Part shown: in pieces, positions 55,811-64,000 of the stretch
Layout: each line of letters begins with the position of its first letter
Numbering within the stretch: position 1 is the first letter of the stretch
DNA from: Oncomelania hupensis
Taxonomy: Eukaryota; Mollusca; Gastropoda; Littorinimorpha; Pomatiopsidae
Assembly (NCBI GenBank): GCA_036898135.1
Contig: CM072519.1
Location: 40,553,811-40,617,810 of the forward strand
Reading direction: 5' to 3'
DNA: 64,000 nucleotides
Notes under the pieces: generated by a model
Seen by the model: only the letters and a program-made list of their open reading frames with translations
Told to the model about the DNA's origin: nothing
Databases searched by the model: none
Program-made: the position numbers and the translations under genes

Positions 55811-56218
55811 TAATCTGCGTGAGAGAGTAAATAGTTTCTGTGAAAGTTATAAATTTAAAGCGTTTTATTTTAATTTTAAAATTGTAAATCACAGTTTTGT
55901 TCTTTACATTTATGTATTTATTATTTGGTAAACTCTTACATTGTATTACGTTGTTTATGATTAAGCCCATCAACTAAGATTCTCTGAACCCCATTATATT
56001 ATTGTTGCTTTAGGTAATCTGCGTGAGAGAGTAAATAGTTTCTGTGAAAGTTATAAATTTAAAGCGTTTTATTTTAATTTTAAAATTGTAAATCACAGTT
56101 TTGTTCTTTACATTTATGTATTTATTATTTGGTAAACTCTTACATTGTATTACGTTGTTTATGATTAAGCCCATCAACTAAGATTCTCTGAACCCCATTA
56201 TATTATTGTTGCTTTAGG
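55811..56218. repeat. Perfect 204-bp tandem duplication
   Basis: 55811-56014 and 56015-56218 appear identical base for base. Each unit starts TAATCTGCGTGAGAGAG and ends ATTATTGTTGCTTTAGG. The last 22 bases of each unit are the 3' tail of the adjacent minus-strand RepA insertion, so the duplication postdates that insertion. Confidence 0.93.
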
Positions 56219-56266
56219 TCCAGCGGACTCTTCCGAGCCAAATCAGGACCGGTCCCTCTGAACCCC
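56186..56266 (-). mobile_element. RepA copy A9, 59-bp minus-strand insertion, 11-bp target duplication
   Basis: ctctgaacccc occurs at 56186-56196 and 56256-56266 (and once more at 55982-55992 inside the first duplicated unit). Between them is the inverted RepA end: TTGCTTTAGGTCCAGCGGAC, TCTTCCGAGCCAAATCAGGA, CCGGTCC, with tail ATAATATAAT on the minus strand. Confidence 0.88.
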
Positions 56267-56371
56267 AAACCCAACCACTTCTACACACGCACACACACAT
56301 CCGTACACACGCACACAGACACAAACACACACACACACAGATCACCATAAATTATTTTCATAAAAAAATAT

Positions 56372-56520
56372 TTTGAAGTGTTCTTGAACAGCGCTTTTCC
56401 AAATCAAGAGATGCTCAAGGCGCTGGCTGGGAACAGGATCTAAGTCAAGTAGCCGATGACGCCAACTTGCTGCTTGGTGGGCATCCTCTGACGCCTTAGA
56501 TTACTGAGAGATCCAACCCA
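56372..56520 (-). mobile_element. SINE-3 fragment
   Basis: ACAGCGCTTTTCCAAATC, GATGCTCAAGGCGCTGGCTG and ACAGGATCTAAGTCAAG match the 3' domain of SINE-3 in the same orientation; the rest is diverged. Confidence 0.65.
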
Positions 56521-57461
56521 CCTTATAGCCATAGTTCAAACAAACAGCCAGCAACAAGGTTGTTCCAATGTTGAAATAGGAAGAAGCGAGCAGTGTTCGA
56601 CATGTTAGACAAAAATAAATCTACCAGATGAAGATCAGCTGCGGCGTCTCAGAAAGAGTTATTCCCCATAACGATATCCGGGCCTGGGCCAGATTCTTCC
56701 GTGACAGTTTCCGTTGTTTTGCGCTGAAAAGACGCACGGACACGTGCGTAGCGACTTCATAGGAATGTCCGCGAGTGTCAAAATACCCAGATCATTTTCA
56801 CGATAGGTTTATTGGTATACAGCGCCAGCGACCTCCGAAACTATTGATGATTTGTAGACTAGGGAAGGGGACTCGGGAAGTCTGAGAGTTCCCTCAAGCA
56901 GTGGGTGTTGTGGGCCAAGAACCAATGACCAGAACTTGAGTTTTGTATCGGCGAGTTCGTATTTTCTTTGTTGGCTCTTTTCCCACCTGCAACTTTTGCT
57001 TTACCCTAGGCTTTACAATACGTAGTGGTCATGCGTGTCTTTCAACACGAACTTACACAAACAAACAGGCCACAGACGACTTTTTACAGAAATTTCGACA
57101 AAACACAGAGGTGTCAGGAGACCAAATAAATGGCGAACAGAGACTAAAATGCTTTGAAGTTGTATCTCTGATACTATAGTCGGCATTGATTGCCAGCATG
57201 TGTCTTAGCGTGTCGTTATTAATGTTATATTAATTACCCACTTGCCGGCTCCAATGAGTTGCGAAAAACGCTGATCGAAATCAGGATTTATTTCAAGGCA
57301 CCACCTTGCAGCACCGAGCGAATTGGTGACTGTGAAATGCCCCGTGCATGTCAGTCTCGATGAGAAGTGTAGTCTCTGTAAGAGGACACTGGCAACAAAA
57401 TGATCAATATTTTAATTTTTGGGGGAAAAAAACCGTTCTTTACTATCTTATATTACACTTT
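56521..57461. other. Unassigned DNA
   Basis: No gene recognised. Confidence 0.35.
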
Positions 57462-57662
57462 TCCAGCTCCAGAGCTGGCCGATACAGGATGTATCTTAAA
57501 ACGCCCGAGGTGCTCACTGGCAGCCTTTGGGCACATTGTATAACGCTCCAGACAACTGAGCATAACCCTGGGTGATCAGGGGGGGAGGGGGGGGAGGGAA
57601 AAGGACCTAGCACTTGCTGGTTGTGTTGGTGTAACTGGTACTCACGATCACCCGTCTCGGAC
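57462..57662 (-). mobile_element. SINE-3 fragment
   Basis: ACTTTTCCAGCTCCAGAG, CTGGCCGATACAGGATGTAT, GCAGCCTTTGGGCACATTG, ACTGAGCATAACCCTGGGTG and CTGGTACTCACGATCACC align with SINE-3. It carries an expanded G-run (57581-57599). Confidence 0.7.
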
Positions 57663-58664
57663 CTAATATTATTGTTTATAATGATTGGCTATAATAGTCT
57701 AGTGAAATGTTCTGTCACTGCACGCATACTCAGAATTGCCTGAAATAAAGTGTTCAATACTTTCAGAGTCCTGGTTTAAAAAAAAAAAAAAGACAGTGAC
57801 AAATGAAACAAATCAAGTTTTTGTCTGATCTTAATTAAAGCACAAGGTATTACGGTTTTATACATTAATAGCCTTTAATAAAAACATCTTGACATTTCTA
57901 ATGGGCGCATTGTTTCATAATTTGAAAACATCTTAACATTTCTAATGTGCATGCCTTAGGGGGGGGGGGGGACCTAAATGCGTTTCTTCTCTAGCCTTTT
58001 TTGACCTGGGGTAGGGAATAACAGAGAAGGGGGAGGGGGAGAGGGGGAAAAGGGGAGGGGTGAGGGGTGAGAAGGTAAAAAACACATCACACAGTGAAGC
58101 GTTCCAGTCTGACAGTGCAAGGAGACACGCCCTACATATAGCGAGGACTTGTTTGAGGAGACCATCTTCGTGGTATAATCTCTTTTGCCTTTAACCCACA
58201 ATACGGCACGCACTGCTGCATACTGCGTAGCCGAGACTTACGTTTGCCTGTCATTAGGGAGAGGAAGATGCCGGCGTGTCCCAGCTATGCTGTCTTACAA
58301 CCTTTTTCCTGAGAGCGAGGAAAATGAATGGAGTCGTCAGGTTCCAACAGGAAATATCAGCGCTAGGTTATGCCGTGAGAAGTTTTAGGGTTTCCATCGC
58401 CAATAAATTGCAGTAACGTAAACTTCAAAGCGACTGTATAATCAAAAGTGCAAAGGCTGTGTTTACTTCTTTCTCTGGCAACGTAAACTGTTGGAGCGTG
58501 AGATATGATGAGAATTGGGGGCTCTTTTTTTTTCTCTGCTCGCTTCATCACTCCGTGCCGTATAGTTTATAATGTGTTTGTGAAAGAAAGTGACAGTGAA
58601 ACGTTTGGGTGGGCGAACGGGCTTCTCTGTCTTTGTCTGTCTGTCTATCTGTCTCTCTCTGACC
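57663..58664. other. Unassigned DNA
   Basis: G-runs at 57960-57972 and a GGGGA-rich stretch 58026-58070. No gene. Confidence 0.35.
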
Positions 58665-58697
58665 CCCCCCCCTCCACTCCCCCCCCCCCCGCCCCCG

Positions 58698-58727
<30 letters not shown>
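58665..58727. repeat. C-run and (CT)n tract
   Basis: Three C-runs (58662-58671, 58680-58691, and CCCCCGCCC) followed by about 14 TC units. The minus strand has G-quadruplex potential. Confidence 0.9.
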
Positions 58728-58730
<3 letters not shown>

Positions 58731-58854
58731 ATTCAAAGTTGATTTTCAATGGCTTCCAATCCTCCTCTTTCTACTTCTGTCCGTGTTTCGTCATCCTTTC
58801 TCTCTGTCTCCTCCTGCTTGGACAGATCCTGCCCTTATGTTATTTTATGTTATT

Positions 58855-59012
58855 ATTCCTATTTAGTGCTTTTCCAGCTCAATGGCTGCTCCAAGCGCTG
58901 GCCGAACCAGGGTCTAACTCAAGGCATCCGAGGCGGCCACTTGCAAGCTGTGAGCGAATAATCTGACGCCCAGCACAAATGAGCACAATCATGGGCGAGT
59001 GGGGATGGGTAT
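58855..59012 (-). mobile_element. SINE-3 fragment
   Basis: TAGTGCTTTTCCAGCTCAAT, CCAAGCGCTGGCCGAACC, and TGACGCCCAGCAC / GAGCACAATCATGGGCGAG match SINE-3. It lies head-to-tail with the next copy, separated by a TTTAT/TTAAT-rich spacer. Confidence 0.7.
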
Positions 59013-59040
59013 TTATTGATTTATTAATTAATTTATTTAA

Positions 59041-59292
59041 TTCATCACTTTTATATAGCGCTTTTCCAGCTCAAGAGCCGCTCAAGGCGCTGGCCGATAC
59101 AGGATCTAACTCAAGCAGTCCGAGGCGCCCACTTGCAGCCTTTGGGCGCATAGTCTGGCGCCCAGAGGACTGAGCACCACCCTGGGCGACCGGGGATGGG
59201 GAGAAAGGACCTAGTGCGTGCTGGGTGTGCTTGTGTAGCCGGCACTCACCCGTCTGGGACATGAGCGTCAGGGTCTTTAAAGTACATGAGAT
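59041..59292 (-). mobile_element. SINE-3, 5'-truncated copy
   Basis: Begins CATCACTTTTATATAGCGCT and TTTCCAGCTCAAGAGCCGC. It continues CTCAAGGCGCTGGCCGATAC, GGCGACCGGGGATGGGGAG and CGGCACTCACCCGTCTGG to AAGTACATGAGATGGAATGC. Highly similar to 62753-63005, so one of the younger copies. The tRNA head is missing. Confidence 0.8.
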
Positions 59293-60209
59293 GGAATGCT
59301 TCATTTCCACCTTCTTCATTCTTTTATCATCTCAATTCGCCTGTTTCCTCTTACTTTGTCTCCTACTGCTCGTTTTGATTCCGTATACCTCTCCTCCCAC
59401 AGTTTGTCCTGCGCATGCGTCTTCTTCTGCCCTTCCTGTTTCTCTTCTTCTTCTAATTCATCTATCTTCAACTCGGTCTTCTTCTGCTTCTTCTCCTTCT
59501 CCTCCTGCTTTTTCCTCAAAGCGGAGGAGGAGTCATCTTACTACTTACCAAAGAGTCGTCGTTCATGTCAATGAGTATGGCTAATAAATGGAATGCCACC
59601 CACGGCATGCTATGATATGTCTACTTAGACTGCAAGTAATCTGAGTCACCAACTTCCAGCATCTCATAGCTAATTACGCATCTGATTGCATGGAGTATCC
59701 CATCCAGTTTCATCCATGCAATCCCAGCCGAGTTTTTAAAAAGTCACTTTTTTTGGCACACTATTTGAAAGAAGAGATGTTTGAGGATTGTCCATTTTAT
59801 CTAATGCAATACTTTCAATTCAGTCCTGTCCTAAGTCCACTTTTATAGCAAACAATTCCATTCTGTGGAAAAGGCATGCTCTGGGTGCTGGTTAAACTGC
59901 TACTTCAGTGATGTAAGAATGTGACGAAGTGCGACGATGAAAAGACGTTTCTAATCTCCGAAGGTGAACAAATGTGATAGCCCATCTCAATCTTGACTTC
60001 GTGCATGATTATTTTCGGGAGGTTTGTAGTTAGGTCCAGTTTTGGCCAAGTCCTTGAGCACCTCTTGAGCTTTTTTATATTTAATAAAATTTGTAAAAAA
60101 TATTTATTCCTTCCCACGACTATGGCCCCCACTTCATCCCCATGTTAAATGACTTCCACCCCCACCCCTCCCCCCTCTCTCTACTTCTACAGTGTATTCC
60201 CTACCTCCC
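59293..60209. other. Unassigned DNA
   Basis: CTT/CTC-rich 59420-59530. No gene. Confidence 0.35.
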
Positions 60210-60220
60210 CCCCCTCTCTC

Positions 60221-60273
<53 letters not shown>
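60210..60273. repeat. (CT)n microsatellite
   Basis: About 30 TC units. Confidence 0.98.
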
Positions 60274-60276
<3 letters not shown>

Positions 60277-60877
60277 CCAACCCCATACCAATAAAACCTA
60301 CGTGTCAACAAACGTCGACTCTCTATCCTTCATTTTGTGTTCGCGTCCCCTTTCCCCCGCCCCCCTCCTCCTCGCCAACTCAACTTCCACCCCCTCGCAT
60401 GCCTAAGAATTTCTTCCCTCCGCATTTCCATCTATGCCCCTCTTTCCTTCCCCACCCACTGTCTTTTTGTAAAACCTACATCAATAAGAACTCCTTTCCT
60501 CCCACGTGGTCCAACCACCATCCCACCCTCATCCCCATTAAATCCCACCTGCCTAAGTGATACTCTCTCTCCCCTCCCCTTCTTTCTTTCTTCTTTGCCG
60601 TATCTGCCTGATTCCAATAGTTCACATTTCTCCTCTTTCTTAAACTCCCGCCACCCTACTCTGCATCTTAAAACGCCAAGTGGAAGCTTTGCAGGATTAT
60701 AAGTGGAGCGGGGCATATCTCAGAAATTGCTACACAGTGTAGCACTAAAGACACATAAATGACTACACAGTCAGAAATTACCCCCACAGTGTTCATGGGG
60801 CACTGGAAGAGATAGAAGTTAAACGCTCCAGCATCGAGGAGTCAGAAATGACTGCATTGTTAAATGCTGCATTGAAG
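60274..60877. other. Unassigned pyrimidine-rich DNA
   Basis: C/T-rich to 60660. Proline/serine frames are compositional. Confidence 0.4.
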
Positions 60878-61097
60878 AGCCTCAGGCCTTGCGAAGACCA
60901 TCCTGCAAGGCACGGTGCAAGGAGGCAGAAGAAGAGGGAGACAGAAAAAGAGGTGGGAGGGCAACATTCGAGAATGAACTGGCTTGACACTGAGCGAAGC
61001 GTAGGGTTGCTGAGGACAGATAAAGGTGGAGTATGCTGGTTAAACGATCATCTGTGGTGGCCCAACGACCTTCGGGTTATGGGATAGGATAGGGGAT
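60878..61097 (+). pseudogene. RTE-type LINE, RT C-terminus and tail
   Basis: Contains CCTTGCGAAGACCATCCTGC, AAGGCACGGTGCAAGGAGG, AGGTGGGAGGGCAACATTCG and GTTGCTGAGGACAGATAAAG, i.e. LAKTILQGTVQGGRRRG followed by the EDNIRE and AEDR blocks, then CGGGTTATGGGATAGGATAG as end and tail. Very similar to 54210-54420; frames broken. Confidence 0.72.
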
Positions 61098-61941
61098 TGA
61101 AGAGACAAAATTCGTTGTAGGCGTAGCTATACTTGTTGCAACGACGAGCCAGTATTTGCCAGATAGAAATCGCTACAGCATAAGTCAGTTGTCGCCACAT
61201 ACTGAACACTGAACAGTCAGACATTACTTCCTATCATGTAGAAGTAATTTCTACATGATTATCCAGTGTTCGAAAACGCTATCCTTTTCTACTTCATATC
61301 AATTTAGCAGCAATAGAGTCAGAATTTGCTACAACTGCCAGAAATTACTACAGGACTGAAGAGCTAGAATTTGTGATAGTACAGACAAAAATTATACGTA
61401 CAATATAATTACGGTTATGCTGAAGATTATAGACCTCACTCCGGCTGATACGAGCTGCAGAAGCGAAGAGCTTGAGTTCAACGGTGAGGTGCCAAAAAAA
61501 CTCACAACAAACTGTTATAACAGTGAGGAGGAGCTTGACGTTGCAGCTACTGAGCGTGGAGTCCGAGAGGACTGACTGTACAGAGAGACCTAGACCTACC
61601 ATTGCCCCCTACCCCCAGTTCCTTTTCACAACTTGCCAACAGCAGCAACCGACGAAATTGGACGCCGCGTGCTTTTGGTAACGGGATGCTCCTTTGAAGA
61701 TATGACATGAAAATATACTTCACCTGCTCTAAGGAGGAAGGGAGCGGTAGGGGAGGGGAGGGGAAACGAGACAGGGAAGGATAAGATTAGCGAAAAAACA
61801 AATAGGATTTTGGAGGAGTTTTCAGTCGGTGGTAAAGAGGGAATCATTTAGACAGTTCGAATGTTCAGGAGAGTTTAATAAACCCCTGTTACACCGGGCG
61901 ATTCCATTAAAATTTTGGGATAGTTAAGACTCCATGTGCGC
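61098..61941. other. Unassigned DNA
   Basis: Repeated GTCAGAAATTNCTACA-like phrases between 60770 and 61390 suggest an old degenerate repeat. No gene. Confidence 0.35.
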
Positions 61942-61945
61942 GCGT

Positions 61946-61992
<47 letters not shown>
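61942..61992. repeat. (GT)n microsatellite
   Basis: About 24 GT units. Confidence 0.97.
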
Positions 61993-62752
61993 AATTCATT
62001 CAATTTATTTAAAGTCTGTTTACAAATTATGTGCTTATAGACTACAGTAATATAAAGAAAAATACAATAAAATATAATAAAATAAAATACAAATTAAATA
62101 CATTAATTAAATCATTAAAATATGCTAAAAAAAATAAATAAAAACAACAACAAACCCACAATAACTTAAAATGATGAAACATTGGAACTTAACATTGAAA
62201 CACCATCATCTTAATATAAAAAATACATCGAATAAAATACATGTAACACTTTTTGTATCTGTTTACATGATATAATAGATGCAATTGTCAGCATCAATTC
62301 ATTATCAGATAATATAGGTGGGTTTTTTAATATCATTATGCTGTGTGCTAACAGTTTTAATTTTATTTTCTGTAAATAATGTGTTCAGACTTGAGCTATA
62401 TAATATCGAATGTTTTACAGTCAGAGCATTTGAACATACACATTTAACGTCTTAAGAAAATTTTATTTTCCATAAATTTAATTTTAATGTGTGCAGAATT
62501 TGTGTAAAATGTATACAGCTATACAAAATATTGCTGCGTAAATTAAAAAAAATTATCCACTATTGGCATGGACTCATGGTAGGAGAGGCTGTTGTTATGA
62601 TTAACTTACTGTAGCCTTCTTTTCAAGTGGCAAATTCATTACCCCTTATTCTTCAATGTGAAGGAGCCCACAGAAAATCAAGTTATATATATGAAATCGT
62701 AGTCCGTGGTCGTGACAGCATCTGGGGCATTTTTGACTGATTTACGTTTGTA
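61993..62752. other. Unassigned AT-rich DNA
   Basis: Very A/T-rich, with AATAAA-containing arrays (62060-62160). No gene. Confidence 0.4.
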
Positions 62753-63172
62753 ATCACTTTTATATAGCGCTTTTCCAGCTCGAGAGCCGCTCAAGGCGCT
62801 GGCCGATACAGGATCTAACTCAAACCGCCCGAGGCACCCTCTTGCAGCCTTTGGGCGCGTAGTCTGACGCCCAGACGACTGAGCACAATCCTGGGCGACC
62901 GGGGATGGGGAGAAGGGACCTAGTGCGCGCTGGATGTATTTGTGTAGCCGGCACTCACCCGTCTAGGACATGAGCGTCAGGATCTTTAAAGTCCATGCGA
63001 TGGAATGCATGCGTGCACAGTCTAGCCCTCGGTTTTGTACTCTCATCTGAAGGAGTAAAAGCCCTGTGTTTCTGTTTGGCCGTTAACGGCGTTTGAACCG
63101 CTGCCTGTACAGCCTGCAATGTTATGGCCTGACATTGGAGTACACGGCCTACACCACTGAGCTAATTGCGCT
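62753..63172 (-). mobile_element. SINE-3, full-length copy
   Basis: On the minus strand the element begins at 63172 with GCAATTAGCTCAGTGGTGTAG (A box core TAGCTCAGTGGTGTAGG), has a B box GGCAGCGGTTCAAACGCC (63089-63106) after an expanded spacer, and a body of about 300 bases. It ends GAGCTGGAAAAGCGC then TATATAAAAGTGATTA. It is the reference for the six other SINE-3 copies in the window. The terminal GCGCTATATAA domain is shared with SINE-2, suggesting the same LINE supplies the RT. Confidence 0.8.
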
Positions 63173-63740
63173 TTTATTTATCCCTAATAGAGGCAGTAAA
63201 CAAAATTTTTCTTCAAAATGTTTGTATTCAGACAAAGGTTACAATGTTGAGATGCGGTTAAATTTGATTCGGCACAACAGTGAATTATTACTGGAGTGTT
63301 AGGAATAGTTGATTTCTGAGTCTTAAACTCTAGTAATAAATAGCACAATTTCTGTGGCGTCTTTGGAGATTCAGTTCTGGAAGAATGACACAGGCAGCGC
63401 CAGGGCTCTGCCAGTTAGCAACTGGAGTGAAAACAGGACGCGAAGGAGATCAAGTAGCATAAAAGTTTTTTATATTTTTTTTATACAGCTTGAAGGGCTT
63501 AGCTAGCATAAAGGTAGGTATTTAAGGAGCTAAAGGGCTAATGTGGCATAAAAGCGAGGTTTTTAAGGAGGCGGGTGGATGCGCCTCAAAGCTGGGAAAA
63601 TGGGCCGCCAGTGAAGCTTGTTTTGACACGGCAGCTTGCGCCTACTTTAGCGCCGAATATGATATTCAAGGCAAACAAGGGTAATGGAGTCTGAAGTCTT
63701 TCAGCTTTCGCTCATTGACGTGAGAAGTCACGCCACACAC
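63173..63740. other. Unassigned DNA
   Basis: TAGCATAAA(A/G) is repeated (63456, 63503, 63548). No gene. Confidence 0.35.
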
Positions 63741-63744
63741 GAGC

Positions 63745-63830
63745 ATTTAGCGTCCCCCTTCCCCTCCCCCTCCCCCTCCCTTCCCATCCCCCCTCCCCTC
63801 CCCTTCCCCCCTCCCCTTCCCCCTTCCAAC
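63745..63830. repeat. C-rich (CCCCTTCC)n tract
   Basis: Repeated CCCCTCCC/CCCCTTCC units. The complementary strand is G-rich, with runs of 3-6 G every few bases and strong quadruplex potential. The glycine-rich minus frame over it is an artefact. Confidence 0.92.
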
Positions 63831-64000
63831 ACCAACCGCACGTGCGCTAAGCATTCCTGATCCCATAACCCCGTTATACCACACAACACAGAATTTAACA
63901 TCCCTCATACCAACCCTCAACCTATCAAACCCCAACATACGAGCAAATTCAGCATCCCTCATCACCAACACCTCCCTACCGCACTCTAAACACCAGTACT
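63831..64000. other. Unassigned DNA
   Basis: No gene recognised up to the window edge. Confidence 0.35.

Noticed and set aside
63747..63971. Glycine-rich minus-strand frame
   Set aside because: Direct translation of the C-rich tract complement.

Overview
The window is eukaryotic, intron- and repeat-rich nuclear DNA, most likely from a marine invertebrate and plausibly a gastropod mollusc. The evidence is the density of long (CT)n, (TTA)n, (CAT)n and (TA)n microsatellites, tRNA-derived SINEs ending in a GCGCTATATAA-type 3' domain, RTE- and I-like LINE fragments, a Ty3/gypsy LTR element, and no bacterial operon structure. The taxon is an inference. I found no host protein-coding gene I can defend. 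Nearly all long open frames are microsatellite translations or transposon pieces.

Layout. 0-7 kb: RTE-type LINE 3' ends on the minus strand (852-985 and 5431-6062), with endonuclease remnant at 6313-6520 separated from the RT C-terminus by a 242-bp repeat (RepB). 7-35 kb: unassigned AT-rich DNA carrying a retroposon family, RepA (9 copies in the window, most with target-site duplications), a second RepB copy, a LINE C-terminal fragment embedded between CT arrays (15.1-15.6 kb), a 107-bp (TA)n tract, a G-rich minisatellite (22.6-22.9 kb), and a copy of RepA nested in another RepA (33.4-34.3 kb). 34.9-40 kb: a non-autonomous hAT element, a 117-bp TTC tract, a minisatellite of ACGTCA sites, an RNase H-bearing LINE remnant and a tRNA-derived SINE.

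40.6-46.7 kb is the centrepiece. A chimeric tRNA/5S-rRNA SINE (SINE-1) is flanked by a 16-bp target duplication and contains two later insertions: a 5550-bp Ty3/gypsy LTR retrotransposon on the minus strand, and a second tRNA SINE (SINE-2) in its 3' tail. The LTR element has 655-bp LTRs that differ at 3 positions, TGTTAC/GTAACA ends, a 5-bp target duplication (ctatg), a primer-binding site and a purine-rich tract. Its frame reads Gag (SCAN-like capsid, CCHC knuckle), protease, integrase, then a remnant of reverse transcriptase. Integrase lies before RT, which is the order of Gmr1-like Ty3/gypsy elements rather than of ordinary gypsy elements. The RT catalytic core and RNase H are missing and two in-frame stops interrupt pol, so this is a young but non-autonomous copy.

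46.7-64 kb: many copies of SINE-3, further RTE 3' ends on the plus strand, ultra-short RepA insertions (56 and 59 bp) with target duplications, a perfect 204-bp tandem duplication, and long C-rich and CT-rich tracts.
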